This document shows, piece by piece, positions 37,482 through 46,007 of a stretch of DNA of 64,000 bases. The DNA is taken from assembly GCA_000972765.1 (NCBI GenBank), contig CP011265.1, forward strand, positions 3,841,001-3,905,000, in the 5' to 3' direction. Both the position numbers and the translations under genes were made by a program. Source of the DNA: Verrucomicrobia bacterium IMCC26134 (GTDB lineage: Bacteria; Verrucomicrobiota; Verrucomicrobiia; Opitutales; Opitutaceae). Under the pieces are notes generated by a model. That model did not search any database, was not told where the DNA came from, and worked only from the letters and a program-made list of their open reading frames with translations. The stretch's first letter is position 1; each line of letters opens with the position of its first letter.

Positions 37482-40238
37482 ATGGTAATACCTTGGGGGT
37501 TTTTGCAATCGTGGCTTGGTTTGGCGTCTCTTTTGACCTACCTGCTTTTTAAAGTGCGCATCTTTCCGCTGTTTCGATTCCTACTGGGTTTGCTGGCCGT
37601 GGCGTTTGCCGCGGGCCTGGTGTCCCCGCTTTTGGCGGATGAACGCCTCCGCATCGTGGCGGCCAATCTCACCAGCGGCAATGGCCAGAACTACGATCCG
37701 GGCGAGGGCGCTCGTATCCTTCAGGGGCTCAAGCCCGACGTCGCGCTGGTGCAGGAGTTCAACTACCTCAACAACACGGACGCGAACTTCCGCGCCTGGG
37801 TGGACACGAATTTCGGCACCTCGTTTTCGTATGTGCGCGAGCCAAGTCCGGGCCAGATCCCCAACGGGGTGGTGAGCCGCTATCCCATCCTCGCCTCCGG
37901 GGCCTGGACTGACTCGTCCGTGAGCAATCGCAAGTTCATGTGGGCGCGCATCGACATCCCGGGGGACAAGGACCTGTGGGTGATCAGCGTGCATCTGCTC
38001 ACCACCAGCGCGTCCAGCCGCAACTCCGAGGCCTCGCAGATTCTGAGCTATATCGCGGCCCAGGGCATACCGGCAGCCGACTACGTGGCGCTCGGCGGCG
38101 ATTTCAACACCGGCAGCCGCACCGAGGCGTGCCTCAATACCCTCTCCTCCTATTTCACCACCAGCGGGCCCTGGCCGGTGGATCAGGCGGGCAATGGCAA
38201 CACCAACAGCGGCCGCAGCTCTCCCTACGACTGGGTGCTGGCCGACACCGATCTCCAAGCGGTGAAAACCAGCGTCATCCTCGGCGCGGTCAATTTTCTC
38301 AACGGCCTCGTCTTCGATAGCCGGGTGTATTCGCCGCTCCCCTCGCCGGTGCTGGCGGGCGACAGTGGGGCGGCCAACATGCAGCACATGGCGGTGGTGC
38401 GGGATTTTTTGATTCCGTCCAACTCCGCGCCGGCGATTCCCGTGATCTACAGCGCCGCCACCGCCAGCGGGGTCTCGGGCCAGAGCTTCACCTACCAAAT
38501 AGCCGCGACCAACACGCCGACCTCCTTTAACGCGAGCGGCCTGCCGGGCGGCTTGAGCGTGAACACCGCCAGCGGCCTCATCTCTGGCACGCCGGCGGCG
38601 GCGGGCAACTCGACGGTCACCCTCACGGCGACCAACGTCACTGGCAGCGGCAACGCCACCCTCGCCCTCACCGTCACCGCGCCGAGCGGAGGCGGCGGGA
38701 GTGGAGGGAATGGAACAATTTTCATCGAGAACATGGGCACGCCTACGGCGACCACTGCTGTTTTAACCTACGCAACTGGGACGGCACCGGCGACTTTTCA
38801 GAACAAGGGCACGCTTACCTATGGGCAGGGGGAGCAGACATCGGAATGCGATGTTCGGAGCACTAGTGTATCCAGCGGATATACTGGGGTTTCTGGGACT
38901 GGTAATGTTTGGTTTGCTACTGCTAATTCTCGAGGCTTTTCGATCGAGAGTATTAACGCGGCCGCATATACCGATTTGAAGCTTAACTTCGGTTACAGGA
39001 AGGAATCTGCCACCCTTCACGCAACACTTGCGGTTGATTATTGGAACGGTGTGGCGTGGGTGTCCGTAGCGAATACAGCAACTGCGCTTTTTAATGAAGC
39101 TGCTTCCGCTGCCACGGGTTGGTATCTTTCGAAGACTCTAACTCTGCCCGCCGGGGCTCAAATCAGTGGTTTGAAAATTCGTTTCGTTAAAACCGGCACC
39201 GATGTTATCCGCATCGACGACGTAAAGCTCATAGGCACTTCCGCCGTCGTCGCCACGCCTACGCTCTCCGCTACCGGCACCCTTGTGGCGGTTGATACGG
39301 TTTACGGCACCGCGTCGCCGACGCCGGCCTCCCTGAGCGTCTCGGGCTCTGATCTCGCTGCCGGCATCCTCGTCACCGCGCCGGCGGGGTTTGAGGTTTC
39401 CCAGACGGCGGGCGGGGCCTCGGGCTATGCCGGCACCCAGACCCTCGCCGCGGCGTCCGGCGCGGTGGCGGCGACGACGCTGTATCTACGGCTCGCGGCC
39501 GACACCAGCGTGGGTTCCTACGTTGGCAACGTCGTCTGCACCAGCACGGGGGCGGCGGCCAGCGTGAGTGTGCCGGTGGTGCCTAGCGCGGTCGCCTTGC
39601 GGTCGCTGCTGATCACGGCGCAGGACCGCACCAAGGCTTTTGGCACCGTGTTCAGCGCGGGCAACACCGCCTTCACTTCGTCAGGTCTCGTGTCGGGCCA
39701 GACGGTCGGCTCCGTCACGCTCACTGCCGTCGGCGGCGCCGCGCTCTACGATCCGGCAGGCGCCTACGCCATCGTTCCAGCCAACGCGGCGGGCGGCACG
39801 TTTTTAGCGGCTAACTACAGCATCTCTTACGCTCCGGGCACGCTCAGCGTCACGGCCCCGGGCTTTGCGGAGTGGGCGGCCGGGCTCGCCGACACCACCG
39901 CGACGGCCGACCCCGACGGCGACGGCGTCGTCAACCTGTTGGAATACTATTACGGGCTCGATCCGGCGGCAGCGGGCGCGTTCTCGCCCGTGTTGCAATC
40001 GATGTCTGCCGGCGCAGAGCTGACCTTCGATTATCGCCGCAGCAAGGCGGCGGTCGGGGTGTCGGGCACGGTGGAGGCGACGACAGGGCTTTCGGGCAAC
40101 GCCACCTGGTCGGCGGCGGACGTCACCTCGGACACGGTGATCACGGATTTCGGGTCTTATGAGACCCGTCGGGCGACGGTCACGGTGAACCTCGGCGAGA
40201 CGCGGAAGTTTGTGCGCCTGCGGGTGAGCCAGCCCTGA
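37482..40238 (+). CDS. Secreted endonuclease/exonuclease/phosphatase-family protein with Ig-like and MBG-type domains
   Basis: This 918-residue protein is exported: the hydrophobic region ends near PLLADERL. The ATG at 37482 is used, although a GTG at 37554 would give a more usual signal peptide. The catalytic domain (about 50-310) has VALVQEFNYL, ALGGDFNTGS, SPYDWVLAD and QHMAVVRDF, typical of DNase I-like nucleases and phosphatases. Then come a putative Ig domain (about 315-405, PGGLSVNTASGLISGTP), a separate beta-sandwich (about 410-585), an MBG-like region (about 590-790) and a tail with DPDGDGVVNLLEYYYGLDP that resembles the ends of other verrucomicrobial exported proteins. It probably degrades extracellular nucleic acid, but a phospholipid substrate is possible. 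Confidence 0.8.
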   Translation: MVIPWGFLQSWLGLASLLTYLLFKVRIFPLFRFLLGLLAVAFAAGLVSPLLADERLRIVAANLTSGNGQNYDPGEGARILQGLKPDVALVQEFNYLNNTDANFRAWVDTNFGTSFSYVREPSPGQIPNGVVSRYPILASGAWTDSSVSNRKFMWARIDIPGDKDLWVISVHLLTTSASSRNSEASQILSYIAAQGIPAADYVALGGDFNTGSRTEACLNTLSSYFTTSGPWPVDQAGNGNTNSGRSSPYDWVLADTDLQAVKTSVILGAVNFLNGLVFDSRVYSPLPSPVLAGDSGAANMQHMAVVRDFLIPSNSAPAIPVIYSAATASGVSGQSFTYQIAATNTPTSFNASGLPGGLSVNTASGLISGTPAAAGNSTVTLTATNVTGSGNATLALTVTAPSGGGGSGGNGTIFIENMGTPTATTAVLTYATGTAPATFQNKGTLTYGQGEQTSECDVRSTSVSSGYTGVSGTGNVWFATANSRGFSIESINAAAYTDLKLNFGYRKESATLHATLAVDYWNGVAWVSVANTATALFNEAASAATGWYLSKTLTLPAGAQISGLKIRFVKTGTDVIRIDDVKLIGTSAVVATPTLSATGTLVAVDTVYGTASPTPASLSVSGSDLAAGILVTAPAGFEVSQTAGGASGYAGTQTLAAASGAVAATTLYLRLAADTSVGSYVGNVVCTSTGAAASVSVPVVPSAVALRSLLITAQDRTKAFGTVFSAGNTAFTSSGLVSGQTVGSVTLTAVGGAALYDPAGAYAIVPANAAGGTFLAANYSISYAPGTLSVTAPGFAEWAAGLADTTATADPDGDGVVNLLEYYYGLDPAAAGAFSPVLQSMSAGAELTFDYRRSKAAVGVSGTVEATTGLSGNATWSAADVTSDTVITDFGSYETRRATVTVNLGETRKFVRLRVSQP

Positions 40239-40282
40239 GGGCGCGGTCATTGAGCGGTCCCTAGTCTGAAACGGCGTTGAAC

Positions 40283-41260
40283 TCAGAGCCAGCGACGCTG
40301 GCGCAGGTAGGCGAGCAGAGCGGCGGTCACGCCGACGGTCACCAAAGCGGCGAGGGGGTAGGTCCAGAGCGGGTCCAGTTCGGGCATGAAGGCGAAATTC
40401 ATGCCGAACCAGCCGCCGACCAGGATGGCGGGGGTGGTGACGGCAGTGAGGCCGGTGAGGACCTTGATGCCCTCGTTCGCTTCGTGGGAGGATTTGTTGA
40501 GATAGACGCGGAAGCTGAGGATCAACTGGTCGCCCCAACTCGCGGCCTGGGTCTCGATGCGTGCGTAGTCCTCGGCGAGGTCGCGCAGGTAGGGCAGCAT
40601 CGGCGGGCGGATGAAACCGGGTTTGCCGGCGGCGAGCTCGATGGCGACGGCACGCTGCGGGCGCACGATCTGGCGGAGGGAGGCGAGGTCCTTGCGCAAG
40701 GCTACAACGCGGGGAAACAGCTCGGCTGGAGTGGCGGAGCCGAGCACGCCTTCCTCGATTTGCTCGAGATCCTTGCGGAGCTCGGCCAGCGCGGGCTGGT
40801 AGGCTTCGACGATGGCATCGAGCACGGTGTGGGCGATACGATCAGGGCCCCGCACGGGTGCGACACCGGCGCCTGAGCGCGCGGCGCGTTCGAGCAGGAT
40901 TTGCAAGGGGCGAAGCGGCAGGCGGTGGAAGCTCAGGAGGTAATTTTTGCCGATGATAAGATCGAGGTCGGTGGTGGTGAACTTGTCGCCCTTCGAGTAG
41001 TCCACGGCGTGCATGACGAGGTGCAGGTAGTCGTCAAAAGTCTCGAGCTTGGGGAAGGGGGAATCGGTGGTGCAGTCTTCGATGACGAGCGGATGCAGGC
41101 CGAAGAGCCGTTCGAGGATGAGGGTGGTTTCCTCTGCGGTGGGGGCGGAGACATCGACCCAAAGCATGACATTCGGCTCGGTGCGCAGGGTGGCGAGGGA
41201 CTCCGGCGGCGGGTTGAGCGCGACGAAGCGGTGGTCGCGATAGACGAGGGTGGTGATCAT
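40283..41260 (-). CDS. corA: CorA-family magnesium/divalent cation transporter
   Basis: A 325-residue CorA channel: a large cytoplasmic N-terminal domain with the VIEDC motif and YDYLHLVMHAVD-like region, a long helix, and two C-terminal membrane helices that contain FGMNFAFMPEL, where GMN is the selectivity signature. It should carry Mg2+, Co2+ or Ni2+ down the membrane potential. It lies 17 bp after a paralogue, so the two are co-transcribed. The GMN loop differs slightly from that of its neighbour. Confidence 0.92.
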   Translation of the reverse strand: MITTLVYRDHRFVALNPPPESLATLRTEPNVMLWVDVSAPTAEETTLILERLFGLHPLVIEDCTTDSPFPKLETFDDYLHLVMHAVDYSKGDKFTTTDLDLIIGKNYLLSFHRLPLRPLQILLERAARSGAGVAPVRGPDRIAHTVLDAIVEAYQPALAELRKDLEQIEEGVLGSATPAELFPRVVALRKDLASLRQIVRPQRAVAIELAAGKPGFIRPPMLPYLRDLAEDYARIETQAASWGDQLILSFRVYLNKSSHEANEGIKVLTGLTAVTTPAILVGGWFGMNFAFMPELDPLWTYPLAALVTVGVTAALLAYLRQRRWL

Positions 41261-41277
41261 CGGCGGCGCGTCGTTAT

Positions 41278-42246
41278 TCAGATCAGGCCCCGTTTTTTAC
41301 ACCAACGGTAGACGAGCAAGGTGAGGATGAGGGTGGCGACCAGGATGATGGCGTAGGCGTGGTGCCAGCCGAGCTCCGGCATGTGTTTAAAGTTCATGCC
41401 ATACCAGGTGCTGATGAGGGTGGCGGGCAGGCTGATGGCGGTGAGCGCGGTGAGGACCTTGATGCCCTCGTTGGCCTCGAAATCGGAACGGCTGAGGTAG
41501 AGGTCGAAGGAAATGAGAAGCTGGTCGGCGTGGGTGGTGGCGGTCTCCTCGATGCGCACGAGATTATCCCTCAAATCGCGGAAGTAGGGCAGCATGATGG
41601 GCCGGATGATCTTGGACTCGCCATGGGCGAGGCGGACGGCGACTTCGCGCTGGGGGCGGACGGCGGCGCGGAGGGTGTTCAGCTCGGCGCGGACCGCCAG
41701 GAGGCGCGGAGTCAGGTCCTTGGTTTCGCCGGCGAGCACGTCCTCCTCGATGGTCTCGAGCTCGGCGCGGAACTCGGCGGTGACGGGCTGGTAGAGATCG
41801 ACGAGAGCGTCGAGGATTTGGTGGGCGAGGCGGTCGGGCCCGCGTGCGACGAGGCCGGTGGCCTTGGCGCAGCGATCGAGGACGGAAGAGACGGATTTAA
41901 GCGGGGCGCTGTGGTAGGTTACGAGAAAATCACGGCCAAGGAAGAGATTGAGCTCGGTGGTGGTGAACTTATCGGCGCGGTTAAAATCCACCGCGTGCAT
42001 GACGATGAAGAGGTAGTCCTCGTAGTCCTCGATTTTCGGCAAAGAGCTGGGGGCGACACAGTCTTCGATGGCCAAAGGGTGGAACTGGAAGACGCCCTCG
42101 AGGACGGCCTTGGTTTCCTCCGGGGTGGGGTTGGAGAGGTTGACCCAGAGGACGAGACCCTTGTCGGCGCGCACGAGGCGCAAGGCCTCGATTTCGAGGT
42201 CCTGGCCGACGATTTTGCCGTCACTGAGGATAAAAGATTGGATCAT
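41278..42246 (-). CDS. corA: CorA-family magnesium/divalent cation transporter, paralogue
   Basis: A 322-residue homologue of the next gene. It has IEDCVAPSSLPK, an acidic helix with ETIEEDVLAGE and the channel end YGMNFKHMPEL. The two proteins share the same length and domain plan, indicating tandem duplication. They differ in the cytoplasmic domain, which could alter Mg2+ sensing. The PTS-like gene lies 171 bp upstream on the same strand. Confidence 0.92.
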   Translation of the reverse strand: MIQSFILSDGKIVGQDLEIEALRLVRADKGLVLWVNLSNPTPEETKAVLEGVFQFHPLAIEDCVAPSSLPKIEDYEDYLFIVMHAVDFNRADKFTTTELNLFLGRDFLVTYHSAPLKSVSSVLDRCAKATGLVARGPDRLAHQILDALVDLYQPVTAEFRAELETIEEDVLAGETKDLTPRLLAVRAELNTLRAAVRPQREVAVRLAHGESKIIRPIMLPYFRDLRDNLVRIEETATTHADQLLISFDLYLSRSDFEANEGIKVLTALTAISLPATLISTWYGMNFKHMPELGWHHAYAIILVATLILTLLVYRWCKKRGLI

Positions 42247-42417
42247 GCGCGCGTCGGGCTAGGCGGCAGGTTAGCGATGTTCGGGTGGCGGGCGGAAGCC
42301 GAAAGGTGCCGGTCGCGAAGGAAGTGCGCAAAAAAACGCCTTCTGAAACGGAGGCGGCAAGAGCAGGCGCGATGACCAGTCCAAGGGATGTCAGCGAGCC
42401 GAATGAATAACGGTGGT

Positions 42418-42900
42418 TCAGGTCGAGGCGGGGGCCAGGAGCCTGGCTTCGGCGGCGAGCAGGACGGCGCAGAACGCCTCGGGGCTGCTGGCGGAGAGGA
42501 GGGCCTCGCGGTTGGCGGCGTCCTTGAAGATTTTGCAGAGAATGGAGACGACCTGAAGGTAGCCCATGGGATTATTCTTCGGCGTGCCGAGAACGAAGAG
42601 GAGCCGGACATTCTGATTGCCGTTCTCGAAAGGGACGCCGCAAGGACTGCGCCCGATGGCGAGCACGAGGTCGGCGACGTGCTCGGTGCGGGCATGGGGA
42701 AGGGCGATCTCGTTGCCGAGGCAAGTGGTGTCGAGCCGGTCGCGGGCGAGGAGCTCGTTGTAGAATCCCTGGTAGTTGGTCACGTGCGGATGACCGTCGA
42801 GCAGGCGCGCGACCTCGTTCAGCGCTGCGGTGCGCTTGCTGGACTGGACCGCAAGTAGAATGCGGGAGGAATCGAGGATTTTGCTTAGGAGGCTGGCCAT
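42418..42900 (-). CDS. PTS EIIA-type protein (PtsN-like)
   Basis: The ATG at 42900 gives 160 residues; the longer frame to 43050 has poor composition. The phosphorylated histidine is in NEIALPHARTEHV, as in EIIA-Ntr and fructose EIIA. FVLGTPKNNPMGYLQVVSIL is the second conserved region. Without EIIB/C partners nearby it is more likely a regulatory PtsN-type protein than part of a sugar permease. Its position beside cation channels is notable because EIIA-Ntr influences potassium transport in other bacteria. Confidence 0.82.
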   Translation of the reverse strand: MASLLSKILDSSRILLAVQSSKRTAALNEVARLLDGHPHVTNYQGFYNELLARDRLDTTCLGNEIALPHARTEHVADLVLAIGRSPCGVPFENGNQNVRLLFVLGTPKNNPMGYLQVVSILCKIFKDAANREALLSASSPEAFCAVLLAAEARLLAPAST

Positions 42901-43027
42901 ACGAGCGAGGGACGAGTTCGTCGTGGGGGTTCTCGGTGAAGGAGGGAGCGTTAAGGTTTGCCAGCGCGCAGTCATGGCAAGCGCGGAGTGTCGCCTTTTG
43001 CCTGAAAATCTCCGCCGGGCGGCTGAA

Positions 43028-43735
43028 TCAACGCGTGATCTGGGTGACAAAGTCCATCAGGGGGCGAACTCCCGCGGTGGGGGCGACCTCTTTGCCATAG
43101 AGAAGCTCGGGTGTGCTGTAGGTCGTTTTATAATACGCCTGATTGACGGAGTCGTGCCGGTCTATCCAGCCGGCGGTGACGGCGACACCGGCGTAGTAGC
43201 CCTGGCCGCGGCCGTAGACGAGCACGGGGTAGCCGAGCATCTCGGTGGTGAGCTTCTCCGGCTCGTAGGTATGGGGGCCGGCCACGGCGCGCGCGTCGAT
43301 GTCGATGTTGAAGCGTTTATCGAAGATGATGCGCGGCGCGGTCTCCTCGTTGAACACGTAGATGGCTTCGGCGCGCTGGCCGCCGAGCTGGAGGCCGAAG
43401 CCGGCACCGCCTACTTTCACGAGCACGGGAATGCTCCAGCTGCCGTCGGCGCGGCGCACCAGCATGGTGCCGTAGCCGAATTGCACGCCGAGGACGAGGC
43501 CGCCCTGGATCTGGTTGACGATCACCAGGGCGCGGGCGTTTTTCAGGACGAACGGAGGGAGGGCGACCTGGGGATCGTCCTGGAATTCGCGCAGGATGGC
43601 TTCGCAGGTTTCGAAACGGGCGAGGTATTTGTCACTGGAATCAGCGCGCAGGCCGGTTGCAGCCAACAAAGTGGTGACGGCCAGCAGCAGGCGAAAAAAA
43701 CGAAACAGACCGGGTGAACGATGGTTTAAAGTCAT
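43028..43735 (-). CDS. SYLF-domain lipid-binding protein, exported
   Basis: A 235-residue protein with a signal peptide (RFFRLLLAVTTLLAATGLRA). The SYLF/Ysc84 domain is shown by KNARALVIVNQIQGGLVLGVQFG, IPVLVKVGGAGFGLQLGGQ and TTEMLGYPVLVYGRGQGYYAG. In eukaryotes the domain binds phosphoinositides, and bacterial members are poorly characterised periplasmic proteins. It is 127 bp upstream of the EIIA-type gene on the same strand and is preceded by the zincin gene. Confidence 0.85.
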   Translation of the reverse strand: MTLNHRSPGLFRFFRLLLAVTTLLAATGLRADSSDKYLARFETCEAILREFQDDPQVALPPFVLKNARALVIVNQIQGGLVLGVQFGYGTMLVRRADGSWSIPVLVKVGGAGFGLQLGGQRAEAIYVFNEETAPRIIFDKRFNIDIDARAVAGPHTYEPEKLTTEMLGYPVLVYGRGQGYYAGVAVTAGWIDRHDSVNQAYYKTTYSTPELLYGKEVAPTAGVRPLMDFVTQITR

Positions 43736-43792
43736 GGGCGGATGAGAGCGGACGTGGGCGGTGGAACAAGAGCGATTACAGTGCGCATGAGA

Positions 43793-44164
43793 TTAGTCGA
43801 GGCCGCGAGCCTCCAGATCCTCTTCGTCCCAGCCAAAAAAGTGGCCCAGCTCGTGAAGGTAGGTGACCGCGCATTCGGCGGCGAAGGCTTCGCGGTCCTG
43901 CTCCACGTAGTTCCAGATATTGTCGAGGTAGAGGCTGATCTGCGGGGGCATGGGCTGGTCCTCGGAGAGTTCTTCACCGTGGGCCGAGCCGTCGAAAAGC
44001 CCGAGGATGTCGTCAGGGAAACCTTCTTCGATGATGTGGGCGGGAGGCCGGGCCTCATAGTGCACTGGAATCTGGTTGGCGAACTCGCGAACCGGGGCGG
44101 GCAGTCGGCGCACGGTGGCCTGAATCTCCTGGGTGGCGAGTGCGGTGCGTTGGGCTAGAGTCAT
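43793..44164 (-). CDS. Zincin-like metallopeptidase family protein (DUF1025 type)
   Basis: A small cytoplasmic protein of 123 residues. The C-terminal YLHELGHFFGWDEEDLEARG contains the zinc motif HExxH, here HELGH with the third-ligand region FGWDEEDL. Family members resemble the minimal bacterial zincins whose substrates are unknown. It starts the minus-strand group 44164-40283. Upstream is a 156-bp region shared with the divergent CpxP/Spy-like gene. Confidence 0.88.
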   Translation of the reverse strand: MTLAQRTALATQEIQATVRRLPAPVREFANQIPVHYEARPPAHIIEEGFPDDILGLFDGSAHGEELSEDQPMPPQISLYLDNIWNYVEQDREAFAAECAVTYLHELGHFFGWDEEDLEARGLD

Positions 44165-44320
44165 AGGTGTAGGAGAGGGGAGTGCGGAAGAAAAAGTGGA
44201 TGAAGAGAGTAACTTATGGAGTCATCAGGCGTCTGAGGGTATTGTGCAGCCGAAGGCGGCATCCGTCTCAATCTGCAAAATACACCCTGGTCCTAAATTG
44301 TTCATAAAATCATTAGTCCT

Positions 44321-44806
44321 ATGAAATCCAAACTAAGTTCAGTGTTATTCAGCACCCTGATGGCAGCGAGTGCTTTGCTGTCCGTTCAAGTTAGCGCCCA
44401 ACCGAGCGCTGGCGGTCCTCCTCCCGGCGAAGCTGCTGGCGGCGAGCGCAAGAAAGGGGGCGAGAAGCCCAAGATGCCCAGCCCCGCCGACCGTGTCGAA
44501 AAGATGAAAGAGTCCCTTGGCCTCTCCGACGAGCAGGCGACCAAGATCAAAGGGATCCTCGAGTCAGAGGCCAAAGAGATACAGGCCCTGCGCAAGGACG
44601 AGTCCACGCCCATGGAGCAGAAAAAAGAGAAGATGAAGGCCATCCGTGACAAGAACAAGGCGGAGATCGACGCCATTCTCACTGACGATCAGCGTTCCAA
44701 GGCTGACGCCGCCCGCGCCAAGATGTCGGATCGCCGCGAAGGTGGTAAGAAGGGCGAAGGCAAGGGTCCCAAGGGCGATGTGCCTCCTCCCCCCAAGGCT
44801 GAATAA
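44321..44806 (+). CDS. CpxP/Spy-like periplasmic protein
   Basis: The 161-residue protein starts at ATG 44321 and has a signal peptide (SVLFSTLMAASALLSVQVSAQ). It is very rich in Lys, Glu and Ala, with helices containing LGLSDEQATKIKGILE and LTDDQRSKADAARAKM, which resemble the LTxxQ motifs of Spy and CpxP chaperones. The C-terminus is a Lys/Gly/Pro-rich low-complexity stretch. It would bind unfolded envelope proteins or a stress sensor. No cognate two-component system is beside it. A strong terminator follows at 44850-44876. Confidence 0.7.
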   Translation: MKSKLSSVLFSTLMAASALLSVQVSAQPSAGGPPPGEAAGGERKKGGEKPKMPSPADRVEKMKESLGLSDEQATKIKGILESEAKEIQALRKDESTPMEQKKEKMKAIRDKNKAEIDAILTDDQRSKADAARAKMSDRREGGKKGEGKGPKGDVPPPPKAE

Positions 44807-44849
44807 TCAGACTTAGTCGTATTTCCGGCGCCAACGCGTCGAACTATCC

Positions 44850-44876
44850 AGCCCCGGTCTCAAGCCGGGGCTTTTT
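44850..44876 (+). terminator. Rho-independent terminator of the CpxP/Spy-like gene
   Basis: Stem AGCCCCGG (44850-44857) pairs with CCGGGGCT (44865-44872) with a 7-nt loop and a run of five T residues. It is 44 bp after the stop codon. Confidence 0.92.
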
Positions 44877-45018
44877 GCGTTTATGAAGAGGAGGCTTCGA
44901 CTGGTCTCGAATGGCGCGAAGCTCAACCGAAGCGTAATCAACCTAGAACCGGCCGGATCTCGGTTTAAGTGGATCCGTATTTTGACAAAGCCGGGGCCGT
45001 CCGGTGGTGTCGGTCACC

Positions 45019-45966
45019 ATGCCTGGTTACTGGACATTGCTTACGTTGGTGTTGCCGGTCTTTGCCGTGATCGCGGCCGGGGCCGGGGTGCGCCGCATCG
45101 GCTGGCTGCGGCCGGAGGCGGATGACAGCCTGCTGAAACTGGTGGTGAATCTGCTCTACCCGTGCCTGATTTTTTCCAATGTGCTCGGAAACGCGGCTCT
45201 GCGGGCGCCGGTAAATTTGCTGGCCGCGCCGGCCATGGGTTTTGTAACGATGGCCGGCGGCATCGGACTGGCCTACAGCGTGGCCAAATGGGCGGGATTT
45301 GCGACCGGCAAGGGGCTGCGGACCTTTGCGTTTTCGGCGGGCATCTTCAACTACGGCTACATGGCGATACCGCTGGTCGAGGCGCTTTTCGGGCGCGAGA
45401 CGCTCGGCGTGCTGTTTGTTTTTAACGTCGGTTGCGAGGCGGCGATCTGGACGGTGGGTATTCTGGTGCTGGCCGGCGTATCGATGCGGGACGGCTGGCG
45501 GAGGCTATTCAACGCACCGGTCTTCGCCCTGGTGCTCGCGGTGGTTTTAAATATGAGCGGCGCGGGTGCCTGGCTGCCGCAGATTGTGAAGACGGCGGTG
45601 GCGATGTGCGGGGCGAGCGCGGTGCCGCTGGGACTGCTGCTCATCGGAGCGACGCTGGTCGAGTATTTCGAGGCTCCGGGCCAACTGGTCGACCCGAAGG
45701 TGACGCCGCTGGCTTGCGCGTTGCGGCTGGGGGTGCTGCCGGTGTTGATGCTGGCGTTGGCGGCCCTGCTGCCGCTGCCCCGCGAGGTGAAGCAGGTGTT
45801 GATCGTGCAGGCCGCGATGCCGGCCGGCATCCTGCCCATCGTCATTGCAAAGCACTACGGCGGGCAGCCGCTGACGGCGGTTCAGGTGGTGCTGGGCACC
45901 ACGGCGGCGGGGCTGTTGGTGGTTCCCTTGTGGTTGCAGGCGGGCTTGCACTGGGTCGCGCCCTGA
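45019..45966 (+). CDS. AEC-family transporter (auxin efflux carrier-like)
   Basis: A 315-residue membrane protein with about ten helices. The ATG at 45019 is preferred to two GTG codons at 45004 and 45007. NLLYPCLIFSNVLG near the start and the end region LPIVIAKHYGG with AGLLVVPLWL match the AEC/BASS-related fold. Transported compounds of bacterial members are mostly malate or other organic acids, but none can be assigned here. It is followed by the GIDE-LemA gene 41 bp later on the same strand. Confidence 0.88.
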   Translation: MPGYWTLLTLVLPVFAVIAAGAGVRRIGWLRPEADDSLLKLVVNLLYPCLIFSNVLGNAALRAPVNLLAAPAMGFVTMAGGIGLAYSVAKWAGFATGKGLRTFAFSAGIFNYGYMAIPLVEALFGRETLGVLFVFNVGCEAAIWTVGILVLAGVSMRDGWRRLFNAPVFALVLAVVLNMSGAGAWLPQIVKTAVAMCGASAVPLGLLLIGATLVEYFEAPGQLVDPKVTPLACALRLGVLPVLMLALAALLPLPREVKQVLIVQAAMPAGILPIVIAKHYGGQPLTAVQVVLGTTAAGLLVVPLWLQAGLHWVAP

Positions 45967-46007
45967 ACGCCGTTTGAAAACACACCGGACTCGACGCGGG
46001 TATAGGG

